Positions 17,716 through 26,818 of a stretch of 64,000 nt of DNA are shown in pieces. The first letter of the stretch is position 1, and each line of letters starts with the position of its first letter. This DNA is from Dendrosporobacter quercicolus (GTDB lineage: Bacteria; Bacillota; Negativicutes; DSM-1736; Dendrosporobacteraceae). Below the pieces are notes generated by a model. That model ran no database searches. It saw nothing but the letters and a program-made list of their open reading frames with translations, and was not told where the DNA came from. The DNA lies in assembly GCF_900104455.1 (NCBI RefSeq), contig NZ_FNHB01000002.1, forward strand, positions 310,001-374,000, written 5' to 3'. The translations under genes were made by a program, and so were the position numbers.

Positions 17716-18184
17716 GTGAAGAAGACGAAACGATCAAGGCAACGCCAGGCCTGGCTGTGGGCAATCGTAACCGGCGGGCTGCTGCTGCAGGCGACGGCTT
17801 TCCGCTAAGTATTTTATTGAAGCTGGCTAGTCTTATGTAAAGGCTGAGCTGGATGAGGGAAGCGGTTATCAAAATGACGGAAAAAACAGCCAGCCGAACG
17901 GGTACCGGATCAAGCTGGGCTATGGAGACCAGCAATGGAGACTTAATCTTAATGGACAAAGCGCCGCCGGACGCGACCGGGACCATTTTGTGAACCGCGG
18001 CTATTGGGTCTGGAATTTTGCGGCGCATTATAAACTGTCTGATCAGGCCAGCGTTTATTTTAACGCAAATAATCTGGCGGATAAGGCTTATGAAATTAAC
18101 GGCAGGTCTGATTTGTCGGCTGTCAAAGGGAACTATCCAATGCTTTCGCGCAACTTCCAGCTGGGTGTTAGATATTCTTTCTAA
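17716..18184 (+). pseudogene. Remnant of a BtuB-like TonB-dependent receptor
   Basis: The GTG at 17716, after GGAGG-like sequence, opens a basic signal peptide (MKKTKRSRQRQ.. then a hydrophobic run) that stops at a TAA near 17806. In another frame, from about 17834 to 18184, lies a receptor C-terminus: DQASVYFNANNLADKAYEI and the terminal RNFQLGVRYSF, the classic last beta-strands of a TonB-dependent barrel. The plug and most of the barrel (roughly 500 residues) are missing, so this is an internal deletion with frame loss. An intact receptor under riboswitch 6 (43144-45042) is the likely functional replacement. Confidence 0.88.
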
Positions 18185-18248
18185 TAGCAGGTTGAATCGA
18201 CGCAGCAGCGGAATTTCCAATGAAGCAATGTCCTGGCAGACAAGCCTG

Positions 18249-18280
18249 CGGATGCGCCGGCAAAGCTGCTGGCGCATCCG
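18249..18280 (+). terminator. Terminator after the receptor remnant
   Basis: CGGATGCGCCGGC / GCTGGCGCATCCG stem, followed by TTAATTT. Confidence 0.65.
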
Positions 18281-18360
18281 TTAATTTCTGGGAAATCCAA
18301 CCTGACCGTGGTATAATAAGAGAAAGTTTGTGTAAATGTCCGCGTAATTGGAGGTATTGG

Positions 18361-19572
18361 ATGGAGCGGGAAAAAAGGCTCAAAATGAAAAAGCTGGAGA
18401 CTGGGCATTTGCAGCAATTTAACCAATTGCTGCGGTATGTTTTTCAAGTAACCAAGCAGGACTTGCAACAGGTAGGCTGGGAGGAAAGGGAGATTACCCT
18501 GGCTAAGCTGCCGGTGCTGGAACAGGCCGATGTGCTGGGGTGGTTTGACGGAGATAAGCTGGTATCTCAGGTTGCGGTATATCCCTTTCAGGTAAATATC
18601 TTTGGGAAAATCTTTGCTATGGGCGGACTTACCGGGGTGGGCACTTATCCTGAGTATGCCAATCTGGGCCTGATGCACAGCCTGATGGGACAGGCGCTGG
18701 CTGATATGCGGGAACGAAAACAGTCCATCTCCTATCTCTATCCGTATTCCATCCCCTATTACCGCCGTAAAGGCTGGGAGATTATTTCCGATAAAATGAC
18801 CTTTGAGGTCAAAGATTTCCAATTGCCCAAATCCAGGAAGATGCCGGGCGAAGTAGAGCGGGTCCAGATCGAGAGCCCGGCTGTCCGGGCAGTGTACGAT
18901 CAGTTTGCCCGTCAGAGTCATGCCGCCATGATCCGCAATGACCTGGCGTGGGAGGAATACTGGCGCTGGGATCCTGAGGATATGACTGCCGCCGTGTATT
19001 ATGATGAGGGCCGCCGTCCCAGCGGTTACGTGCTGTATTGGATTTCTAACGAAGTATTTCATATTAAGGAAATGGTATTTACGCATGAGGAAGCCCGCCG
19101 GGGCTTATGGAATTTTATCAGCGCCCATGTTTCGATGGTAACCAAAGTAGTAGGAACTACCTATACCCATGAGCCTTTGGCCTTTCTGCTGGAGGACGCC
19201 GATATCAAGGAGACGATTTCTCCATACTATATGGCCCGGATTGTTGATTTGGAACTGTTTATCGCGCAGTATCCCTTCAAGCCGCAAGCGGTGGAACGGG
19301 TGTGGCGCTTTAAGCTGAATGATCCGCTGCTATCCTGGAATCAGGGGCTGTTTACCATTCACGTGGCAACTGACGGCTCCGCCAGTCTGAGCAGGGGCGG
19401 AGGGCCGGTTGAAGCGGAACTGGATATTCAGACAATGACCACCATGCTGCTGGGCTATAAACGGGCCGATTATTTGGCCAAGATCGGGCGGCTCAACTGT
19501 AATGTGGACGTGGTTCCATTGCTGGATAGCCTGATTGGCCGTCAGATCCCGTATTTTTCGGATTACTTCTGA
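18361..19572 (+). CDS. Eis-like GNAT N-acetyltransferase
   Basis: A 403-aa protein of the Eis / enhanced-intracellular-survival type: an N-terminal GNAT fold with acetyl-CoA site GGLTGVGTYPEYANLGLMHSL and YPYSIPYYRRKGWE, a second GNAT-like half, and a C-terminal sterol-carrier-like part ending FSDYF. Such enzymes acetylate small amines or lysines; the substrate here is unknown. ATG 18361 has GGAGGT 6 nt upstream, and a TATAAT at 18312-18317 would put it in a single-gene unit; the upstream in-frame extension to 18220 overlaps a terminator and is rejected. Confidence 0.85.
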   Translation: MEREKRLKMKKLETGHLQQFNQLLRYVFQVTKQDLQQVGWEEREITLAKLPVLEQADVLGWFDGDKLVSQVAVYPFQVNIFGKIFAMGGLTGVGTYPEYANLGLMHSLMGQALADMRERKQSISYLYPYSIPYYRRKGWEIISDKMTFEVKDFQLPKSRKMPGEVERVQIESPAVRAVYDQFARQSHAAMIRNDLAWEEYWRWDPEDMTAAVYYDEGRRPSGYVLYWISNEVFHIKEMVFTHEEARRGLWNFISAHVSMVTKVVGTTYTHEPLAFLLEDADIKETISPYYMARIVDLELFIAQYPFKPQAVERVWRFKLNDPLLSWNQGLFTIHVATDGSASLSRGGGPVEAELDIQTMTTMLLGYKRADYLAKIGRLNCNVDVVPLLDSLIGRQIPYFSDYF

Positions 19573-19691
19573 TTTACTTGGCCGGCGGGGCCGGGGTTGC
19601 CGATAATGGCGAGACTATTTTGCGCAAGACAAGGCGGAGAAGGGCGGAATAACGTCAATCCGGTTTAGGTGAATCACGGTACCAGTCATGA

Positions 19692-19697
19692 TATAAT
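19692..19697 (+). promoter_or_regulatory. TATAAT box shared with the upstream gene
   Basis: TATAAT followed by AAGAA and AAGTTTGTGCAGATG; nearly the same string (TATAAT..AAGTTTGTGTAAATG) follows the TATAAT at 18312 before the Eis-like gene. No good -35 is seen at either. Confidence 0.4.
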
Positions 19698-19840
19698 TAA
19701 GAAGAAAAAGTTTGTGCAGATGCCGCCGGTATCGCAGGAAACGGTGTAGCCGCTTGGCGTAAATATCGTTGGGAAAATTACGCGGCGGGCTGCATATAGG
19801 GCGGCCTGTCTGTCAGAAAGGCCTTAGAGGGGGCGGAGAT

Positions 19841-22234
19841 GTGTGTGGGCAAACCAAGCGGGAGCAGGAAGAAAACTACCGGATTTTAACGGAAAATATG
19901 GAAGATGTAATCTGGCGCTTTGATGTTGCAACCATGACTCTGATGTATGTCAGTCCTTCAATTGAGCGGTTGCGCGGCTATACTCCCGAAGAAGTGACCG
20001 GTAAACCGCTGGAAGAACTCGTCACACCGTCGTCCTGCCGGGAACTGCTGGAAAAGTTGCCGGGCAGGCTGGCGCTGCTGGAGAGCAATTGTTATCAGGG
20101 GGAATTGACTTTTCTGGGCATTGTTGAGCAGCCGCACAAAGATGGCGGGACAATCTGGACGGAGCTGTCAACCCGCTTTATCCGCCGCGAAGACGGAAAG
20201 GCGGAGGTCATTGGGGTAAGCCGGGATTGCAGTGTACGCAAAGTGCAGCAAGAGGAATTGGCGGCTTTATACCGGCGGTTGGAGGAAAGCGAGCAGTTTT
20301 TGCAGGCAATGATCGATGCCGCTCATTGCTGCTTGGCCTGTCTGGACCGGGAGGGCCGTCTGCTTCATGTAAACCGGCAATACGCAAAAATGATGGGGCT
20401 GGCGCCGGAACATATGCAGGGCCGGCGCTTTGCCGACTTCCTGCCGCCGGAAGTGGCTGCGAAGCACGCCGTTTTGCTGGACGCCTGCCGGCGGGGGCAA
20501 ACCGTCCCTTTTCTGGATGTATGCCGGCCGCCTCTGACCGGTGGAACTGGTGAATTAAACAGCTATTATGGCGTTTACCAGCCCTTTGCTCAGGCCAATG
20601 GCGAGGTCGGTAAAATGGTTGTCGCTTTAATGGATATTACCGAACAAAAGTCGATGGAGCGGCAATTGGCTGAGGCGGAACGGATTGGCCGGACCGGCAG
20701 CTGGCAATACCATTTGCCGGACGGACGGTTTAGCTGCTCGGAGGGCTTACTGGCTTTATTCGGCCTGGAGGACAGACGGCAGCCGGTTGATTATGAGGAA
20801 CTGCTGGGCCTCCTGCAGGCGGATGATGTTGAACGGCTGCGGCTGATGTTCAGACAGCTGCTGAAAGACCAAACGCCGGTCCGGGCGGAAGCCAGGCTGA
20901 TGCTGGCCGGCGGGGGCCAGCGGGTGGTGCAGGTGACCGGCAATGTTTTGACCGATTGTAACAATCAGCCTGCTTCGATTATCGGGACTGTCGCCGATAT
21001 TAATGATCACAAGGAATTGGAGGCTCTTCATGCCGGGGTGGCGCTGCGACTGCGTGAGTTTGCCCGAGTGATGCCGGGGCTGGGCATGATTGTTGACCAG
21101 GACGGCCTGATTCTGGAATTATTTGATGAACATCAGTTATTGGCCGGTAAGCTGAGTGAGCGGCGGCTGAATAAGCTGGGAACGGACCGGAAGACCGGAT
21201 CCTTATTGCTGACCATTCAGCAGGCAATCCAGAAACAAACCCTCCAATTTGGGGAGTACACGCTGACCACCAGGCAGGGGGAGCGGACTTTTGACGTCAG
21301 GATTGCCCCGATGAGCTGCCGGATTGGCGGTAAATTTACCGCGGCCTGCAATCTCACTGACATTACCGATCAAAACCGTACCAAAAAGTTATTGCAATTG
21401 TCCTATGAAAAGCGGCGGCAGCGTGATTTATTAAATGGGTTGATTGAGCAAACCATCCTGCCGACCACGCAGGTGCTTGATTCCGCCTGGCAGGTCAGGC
21501 TGAACCTGGCGCAGCCGTTTTCCTGCTTCCTGCTGATCCTCGAGCGCTGGCAGGATGCGGATCATGATTACTGGCAGGCGCATCGCCAGGAATTGCAGTT
21601 TATGCTGGAAAGGCTTACCGATGTCCTGCAGGCTGGCAGCGCCGACGCTGTTGTCTGGGAAAGCCGGGAAGGGGTGGCTGTACTCTGCCCGGCTGCAGCA
21701 ACGGAAAAGAGGACGCCTTGCCGCGAATTTGAAATTGCCAATGAGCTGAACCGGCGGCTGAAGGAACAGGAACCTTCGGCCTGTTGGCGGATCGGCATTG
21801 CCGAATTTGAGCCCGATACCTTTAACCAGCTTGCCCGGGTGTATGCCCAGGCCCGTAATGCAGTTCAGCTCGGACGGATTTTAAACCCCGGGAGCGCGGT
21901 GCATCATTATTGCGACTTAGGCGTTTTTCAGTTTTTTCCGGCGGTGACCAATATCGACGAAGTCCGGAATTTTATTCACCGGTCGCTGGGTAACCTGTTG
22001 ACCTACGACGAAGTCAAAGGAACGCAATTGCTGGATACCCTGCAGGAAATTTTGCAAACCGACAATTTGAACATTGTGGCGGCAAAGTTCGGTGTACACC
22101 GGCAAACAGTAGTATTCCGCAAGCAGCGGATTGAAACGATTCTGGGTTTTTCACTGGATTCCTTTGAAACAAGACTGACCTTAAGCATGGCCTTTAAACT
22201 GCGGCAGGTTTTTGGCGCAGAGAATGACGGCTAG
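19841..22234 (+). CDS. Multi-PAS sensory transcriptional regulator with PucR-type HTH
   Basis: About 797 aa. Three PAS domains are readable: YRILTENMEDVIWRFD (residues about 10-125), EQFLQAMIDAAHCCLACLD (about 145-265) and RIGRTGSWQYHLPDG (about 275-390). A weaker fourth (LREFARVMPGLGMIVDQDG) is followed by a GGDEF-like/CdaR-like middle. The C-terminus LQTDNLNIVAAKFGVHRQTV is the helix-turn-helix of PucR/CdaR regulators. No membrane helix, so it probably senses a cytoplasmic signal. GTG 19841 follows a GGCGGAGA site; TTG 19769 would add 24 residues. Target unknown; the adjacent Fur-box nickel-type operon is possible. Confidence 0.8.
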   Translation: MCGQTKREQEENYRILTENMEDVIWRFDVATMTLMYVSPSIERLRGYTPEEVTGKPLEELVTPSSCRELLEKLPGRLALLESNCYQGELTFLGIVEQPHKDGGTIWTELSTRFIRREDGKAEVIGVSRDCSVRKVQQEELAALYRRLEESEQFLQAMIDAAHCCLACLDREGRLLHVNRQYAKMMGLAPEHMQGRRFADFLPPEVAAKHAVLLDACRRGQTVPFLDVCRPPLTGGTGELNSYYGVYQPFAQANGEVGKMVVALMDITEQKSMERQLAEAERIGRTGSWQYHLPDGRFSCSEGLLALFGLEDRRQPVDYEELLGLLQADDVERLRLMFRQLLKDQTPVRAEARLMLAGGGQRVVQVTGNVLTDCNNQPASIIGTVADINDHKELEALHAGVALRLREFARVMPGLGMIVDQDGLILELFDEHQLLAGKLSERRLNKLGTDRKTGSLLLTIQQAIQKQTLQFGEYTLTTRQGERTFDVRIAPMSCRIGGKFTAACNLTDITDQNRTKKLLQLSYEKRRQRDLLNGLIEQTILPTTQVLDSAWQVRLNLAQPFSCFLLILERWQDADHDYWQAHRQELQFMLERLTDVLQAGSADAVVWESREGVAVLCPAAATEKRTPCREFEIANELNRRLKEQEPSACWRIGIAEFEPDTFNQLARVYAQARNAVQLGRILNPGSAVHHYCDLGVFQFFPAVTNIDEVRNFIHRSLGNLLTYDEVKGTQLLDTLQEILQTDNLNIVAAKFGVHRQTVVFRKQRIETILGFSLDSFETRLTLSMAFKLRQVFGAENDG

Positions 22235-22240
22235 CGGACA

Positions 22241-22281
22241 AGCCATCGTGTTTTCCTGAATGGAGGCCGATGGCTTTTTTG
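22241..22281 (+). terminator. Terminator of the PAS regulator
   Basis: AGCCATCG (22241-22248) / CGATGGCT (22268-22275) followed by TTTTTT. Confidence 0.8.
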
Positions 22282-22410
22282 TGTGCGGCGGATGGCCATA
22301 AGCAGCCAATGTCTGCCAGGCAGCTATATGTGACGTATAAAAAATACAAGTGGATTTTGTATATGATGACGTATTGCTGAATAGACAGGAGGCGGCTATA
22401 CTATAGGATA

Positions 22411-22433
22411 GATAATGATAATAACTATCATTA
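22411..22433 (+). promoter_or_regulatory. Fur box before the first Nik-type operon
   Basis: GATAATGATAATAACTATC matches 17 of 19 Fur consensus positions counted by eye; it lies about 50 nt before the first gene. Confidence 0.75.
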
Positions 22434-22484
22434 TTCGACAATTGGAATTAAAAAATATTTTATTTCCAGATTGGTATTGTCAAA

Positions 22485-24095
22485 ATGGATGAGGAAGAGG
22501 TGTTGGTTATTTTAGGGAAGAATTTAAGGTTTCTGAGCATACTGGTCGTTGTTGCCCTGATGGCGGTGCTGGGTGGGTGCTCTTCCGCCGTTGATTCAAC
22601 AGTGGCGAAAAAAGAACTGGTATTTGCTAATTTCCGGGATATCCGGGATCTGAATCCCCATATTTACAGCGGGGAAATGTGGGCGCAGAATATGCTTTAC
22701 GAGTCGCTGGTGATGAATACCGAGGAGGGCGTGGCCCCCTGGCTGGCGGAAAAGTGGGATATTTCCGAAGACGGCCGGGTATATAATTTCTACCTGCGCA
22801 AGGATGTCAGTTTTTCCGACGGGGAGAAGTTTAATGCGCAGTCCGCCAAATTGAATATTGACGCTATTCTGGCCAATAAAGAGCGTCATACCTGGCTGGA
22901 GCTGATCCGGGTGATTGAAAAAGTTGAGGTCGTGGATGATTATACGCTGCGTATCGTTCTGAACAGCCCTTATTATCCGATGCTGACTGAACTTGCCGTA
23001 ACGCGGCCCTTTCGTTTTATTTCCCCTAAATCAATGAAGGACGGGCAGACCAAAAACGGCGTGACTACTTATGTGGGCACCGGCCCCTGGATACTGTCGG
23101 AGCATAAAACCGACCAATATGCGGTATTTACCGTCAATCCCAACTACTGGGGACCCAAGCCTAAACTGGAAAAAATTACGATGAAAGTAATCCCGGATAA
23201 TCAAACCAGGGTTTTGGCGCTGCAAAGAGGCGAGCTTGATTTGATTTACGGTAAAAATATGATTGACGCCGACTCTTTTGGGCAACTCAGCAAGGATGAC
23301 AAATTTGTGACAATCATGTCCCAGCCCACGTCCACGCGGATGCTGCTGATGAATACGACCAGCGGCGCGCTGGCCGATCTCAGAGTGCGTCAGGCCTTAG
23401 AGCACAGCATTAATAAACAGGGCATTTCCGAGGGGATTTTCAATGACAGCGAAAGTGTGGCCGATACCTTGCTGGCCAAAACAGTGCCGTACTGCAACAT
23501 TGATTTAAAGCCGTACGCTTTTGATCCGCAGCAGGCGGAAAAACTGCTCGATGACGCCGGCTGGAAAAAGGCCGCTGGACAGCAGTTTCGTCAAAAGGAC
23601 GGTCAGCCGCTGGTTGTCAGGCTGCATTATAACAGCAACAGCGTGCTGGAAAGAACCATATCCGAGTACATTCAAAGCGCGGTGGCTCCGCTCGGCATAA
23701 ATCTGGCCATTACCGGTGAAGAGGAGCAATCTTACCGCGACCGGCAGAAGGCCGGAAATTTTGATATTATCTTCAATATTTCATGGGGAACGCCGTATGA
23801 TCCCCAGTCCTCGCTGGCCGGGATGAAGCTGCCGGTGTATGGCGACTATATCGCCCAGCAGGGCCTGAAGGATAAAAAGGCGCTTGATCAGGCCATTACC
23901 GATGTGCTGGTTTCGACGGATGAAACCAAACGGCAGCAGTTATATACCTACATTTTGACCACATTGCATGACGAGGCGGTCTATATACCTCTGACGTATG
24001 AACGGAACCGGGCTGTTGCGGTCAAAAGCCTGAAAGGCGTTGCCTTTAATCCGTCGCAATTTGAAATTCCATTCGAAAAAATGTATTTTGAATGA
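22485..24095 (+). CDS. nikA: Nickel-type ABC transporter binding lipoprotein, copy 1
   Basis: 536 aa. Lipobox GGCSS gives a lipoprotein. The sequence follows E. coli NikA closely: LNPHIYSGEMWAQNM, RHTWLEL, TRPFRFISP, YVGTGPWILSEHKTDQYAVF and GTPYDPQSS. The two arginines that hold the metal chelate in NikA (in RHTWLEL and TRPFRF) are kept. The metal-ligand histidine of E. coli (PSHAD loop, His416 from memory) is tyrosine here (LPVYGDY). ATG 22485 or TTG 22503 could be the start. A Fur-like box precedes it, so it may import an iron- or nickel-type metallophore. A hairpin separates it from nikB. Confidence 0.88.
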   Translation: MDEEEVLVILGKNLRFLSILVVVALMAVLGGCSSAVDSTVAKKELVFANFRDIRDLNPHIYSGEMWAQNMLYESLVMNTEEGVAPWLAEKWDISEDGRVYNFYLRKDVSFSDGEKFNAQSAKLNIDAILANKERHTWLELIRVIEKVEVVDDYTLRIVLNSPYYPMLTELAVTRPFRFISPKSMKDGQTKNGVTTYVGTGPWILSEHKTDQYAVFTVNPNYWGPKPKLEKITMKVIPDNQTRVLALQRGELDLIYGKNMIDADSFGQLSKDDKFVTIMSQPTSTRMLLMNTTSGALADLRVRQALEHSINKQGISEGIFNDSESVADTLLAKTVPYCNIDLKPYAFDPQQAEKLLDDAGWKKAAGQQFRQKDGQPLVVRLHYNSNSVLERTISEYIQSAVAPLGINLAITGEEEQSYRDRQKAGNFDIIFNISWGTPYDPQSSLAGMKLPVYGDYIAQQGLKDKKALDQAITDVLVSTDETKRQQLYTYILTTLHDEAVYIPLTYERNRAVAVKSLKGVAFNPSQFEIPFEKMYFE

Positions 24096-24125
24096 TTGGA
24101 CTGGCAGTGAAATAAGCAACAGGCA

Positions 24126-24156
24126 AACGGCTGGCGGTTTAGCCAGCCGTTGTTTT
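24126..24156 (+). terminator. Attenuator hairpin between nikA1 and nikB1
   Basis: AACGGCTGGC / GCCAGCCGTT stem (24126-24151) followed by GTTTT; likely lets more binding protein than permease be made. Confidence 0.75.
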
Positions 24157-24191
24157 AATGCCCGGAAAAAACGACAAGGAGCAAGATAAAA

Positions 24192-25124
24192 TTGCGGACC
24201 TATGTGATCAAAAGATGTTTGGCGGTAATCCCGCTGCTGGTGGCAATTTCCTTTCTGTCGTTTACGCTCATTGCGTTGGTGCCCGCCGATCCGGCGGAAG
24301 TGGCGCTCAGGGTCAATGAGATCATACCGACACCGGAATCAGTTGCCGCCATGCGGGCTGAATTGGGCCTGGACCAGCCTTTTTTGCTTCGTTATGTTCA
24401 GTGGCTGGGAAGGGCGCTCCAGTTGGATTTTGGCAAGTCTTATATTAATGACCGGCTGGTGATTGATGAAATTCTGCGCTGCCTGCCGGCGACCCTGAAA
24501 TTGGCGGCCGCGGCGCTGCTCTTGGTTATTGCGGTCAGCGTGCCGGTGGGCGTTTTGGGGGCGCTTTACGCCAACCGCCTGTTCGACCGCCTGCTGAGAA
24601 TCATGGTATTCATTGGCACGGCCATGCCTGGCTACTGGGTGGGCTTGCTGCTGATCTGGTTTTTTTCCATTAAACTCAATCTGCTGCCAACCAGCGGCAG
24701 CGGCAGTTTGCAGCATTTGCTTCTGCCGGCCGCGGCGCTTTCCCTGACCTATATTTCCACCTATGTCCGGCTCATTCGCAGCAATATGCTGGAGAATATG
24801 CGGGAGACGTATGTGTTGTACGGACGGGTAAGAGGGCTTAGCGAAAAGCGGATTCTGCTGCGGCATGTGCTGAAAAACTCACTGCAAACCAGTATTACCG
24901 CTTTGGGCATGAGTATCCCCCAGTTATTGGCCGGCACCGTAATTATTGAGAATATTTTCGCCTGGCCGGGTGTTGGGCGGCTTTGCATTTCGGCAATTTT
25001 TAACCGTGACTATCCGGTGATTCAGGCTTATATTTTGTTGATGGCGGTATTATTTATTTTGTGCAATTTGATCGTGGATATTGTGCATCACAGCCTTGAC
25101 CCACGTCTGCGGGAGGGAAGATAA
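24192..25124 (+). CDS. nikB: Nickel-type ABC permease B, copy 1
   Basis: 310 aa inner-membrane permease of the dipeptide/nickel class: N-terminal helix RCLAVIPLLVAISFLSFTLI, the PADPAEVALRVNE loop, and the conserved EAA-type segment near ENIFAWPGVGRL. TTG start preceded by AAGGAG. It forms the channel with the next gene. Confidence 0.9.
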   Translation: MRTYVIKRCLAVIPLLVAISFLSFTLIALVPADPAEVALRVNEIIPTPESVAAMRAELGLDQPFLLRYVQWLGRALQLDFGKSYINDRLVIDEILRCLPATLKLAAAALLLVIAVSVPVGVLGALYANRLFDRLLRIMVFIGTAMPGYWVGLLLIWFFSIKLNLLPTSGSGSLQHLLLPAAALSLTYISTYVRLIRSNMLENMRETYVLYGRVRGLSEKRILLRHVLKNSLQTSITALGMSIPQLLAGTVIIENIFAWPGVGRLCISAIFNRDYPVIQAYILLMAVLFILCNLIVDIVHHSLDPRLREGR

Positions 25125-25127
25125 AGC

Positions 25128-25961
25128 ATGACCGATATGATTAGGCGTCTGTCCAGGGATTATCTGGCCTTAGGCAGTCTGGCCGTGATTGGCGTTACTT
25201 TGCTGGCCGGGCTGCTGGCGCCCTGGCTGGCTTTACATGATCCCAATCAGGTGGATGTGCTGCAAAAATATGCCAGCCCGTCGCTGGAGTATCCGCTGGG
25301 CGCGGACCAATTGGGCCGGTGCATTTATTCCCGGCTGTTGTATGGCGTCCGGACGACTGTTTTTCTATCTTTGCTGACAATGGGGGCAACCATCACCGTG
25401 GGCGTTTTTTTCGGGCTGGTGGCCGGCAGTTTCCGGGGCTGGGTGGATGAGGGGATGATGCGGCTTTGCGATGTTATGCTGTCTTTTCCCAGCCAGGTCA
25501 TGATTCTGGCCATTGTCGGCATGCTGGGGGTCGGCATCGGCAATGTGGTACTGGCCAATATTCTGGTAAAATGGGCCTGGTATACCCGGATGATTCGCAG
25601 TCTGGTGCTCAAATACAGCGAGAAGAATTATATTCTGTTTTCACGGGCGACGGGCAGCAGTAAACGGTTTATTCTGGCCGAGCATCTGCTGCCGAACGCC
25701 GCGCCGGAAATTATCATTCTGGCCACTTTGGATACCGGCTGGGTTATCCTGAACTTGTCGGCGCTGTCTTTCCTGGGCCTTGGCGTACAGGCGCCAACCG
25801 CCGAATGGGGGGCAATGCTGAGCGAGGCGCAAAAGGTAATGACCATTCATCCTGAGCAGATGCTGGCGCCGGGATTGGCAATATTGATCTTAGTGGCGGC
25901 CTTTAATTTATTGGGCGATAGTCTCCGGGACGCTCTGGATCCAAAGGAGGAGTGCCGATGA
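25128..25961 (+). CDS. nikC: Nickel-type ABC permease C, copy 1
   Basis: 277 aa, partner permease. Typical start after a TM helix with PWLALHDPNQVDV and YPLGADQLGRCIYSRLLYG; the EAA-type loop is in AEHLLPNAAPEIIILATLDT. Starts 3 nt after nikB and overlaps nikD by 4 nt. Confidence 0.92.
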   Translation: MTDMIRRLSRDYLALGSLAVIGVTLLAGLLAPWLALHDPNQVDVLQKYASPSLEYPLGADQLGRCIYSRLLYGVRTTVFLSLLTMGATITVGVFFGLVAGSFRGWVDEGMMRLCDVMLSFPSQVMILAIVGMLGVGIGNVVLANILVKWAWYTRMIRSLVLKYSEKNYILFSRATGSSKRFILAEHLLPNAAPEIIILATLDTGWVILNLSALSFLGLGVQAPTAEWGAMLSEAQKVMTIHPEQMLAPGLAILILVAAFNLLGDSLRDALDPKEECR

Positions 25962-26818
25962 ATAAAATATTGCAGGTACGCAATCTAACCGTAAGGCTCA
26001 ACCGCCATCCCCATACTGAGCTGGTCAGCAATGTATCATTTGAGCTGGCTGAAAATAGCTGTCTGGGAATTTTAGGGGAAAGCGGCAGCGGCAAGACCAT
26101 GTTGTGCCGGTCGATGCTGGGCTTGCTGGACGAGAGTTTTACCGTTACCGGGCAGGCTGTCTTTCAGGGGCGGGATTTATTACAAGCCGCTCCGGAAGAA
26201 CTGCGCCTGCTGCGCGGCAGTAAAAGCTGCATGATTTTACAGAACCCAATGACTGCGTTTGATCCGCTGTGGCGGGTTGGCGCGCAAATGACCGAAACTT
26301 TCCGCAGCCACCGGGCGCTGACGGAGAAACAGGCTGAGACCCTGGCAATTGAGGTATTGGGGCGAATGCAGCTGCGGGAGCCTGAGCAAATCATAGCAAA
26401 ATATCCGCACCAGTTAAGCGGAGGCATGCTGCAGCGGGTAATGATCGGAATTGCCCTGGCGCTTGAGCCTGACCTGATTATTGCCGATGAACCAACCACA
26501 GCGCTGGATTCGGTCACGCAATTTGAAGTGATGGAAGAATTCTGCCGGATACGGGAGCGGCTGCACACGGCGATGATCTTTATTTCTCATGATTTTGGAG
26601 TGATCAGCCGGATTGCCGACCGGATTCTGGTGATGAATAAAGGCCGGGCAGTGGAGGAAGGAAGTAAAGAAGACATATTTTGCCGGGCTGAGGAAGAGTA
26701 TACGCGTTATTTGATTGGCACCAGAGCCGCACTGATGAAAAAATATCACCAGGCTTTACGGGGCGGCGAGGCAAAGGAGTTGACGGCTTGTGCTGCTAAA
26801 GGTACAGGAGGTTTATAA
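25958..26818 (+). CDS. nikD: Nickel-type ABC ATPase D, copy 1
   Basis: 286 aa. Walker A GESGSGKTMLCR, Q-loop CMILQNPMTAFDP, signature LSGGMLQRVMIGIALA, Walker B LIIADEPTTALD, H-loop FISHDFGV. ATG 25958 has AAGGAGG 8 nt upstream and overlaps the nikC stop. It pairs with nikE as the motor. Confidence 0.93.
   Translation: MNKILQVRNLTVRLNRHPHTELVSNVSFELAENSCLGILGESGSGKTMLCRSMLGLLDESFTVTGQAVFQGRDLLQAAPEELRLLRGSKSCMILQNPMTAFDPLWRVGAQMTETFRSHRALTEKQAETLAIEVLGRMQLREPEQIIAKYPHQLSGGMLQRVMIGIALALEPDLIIADEPTTALDSVTQFEVMEEFCRIRERLHTAMIFISHDFGVISRIADRILVMNKGRAVEEGSKEDIFCRAEEEYTRYLIGTRAALMKKYHQALRGGEAKELTACAAKGTGGL

Noticed and set aside
18181-19086. 301-codon minus-strand ORF over the Eis-like gene
   Set aside because: Shadow; the plus-strand gene has a GGAGGT site, TATAAT box and GNAT motifs.
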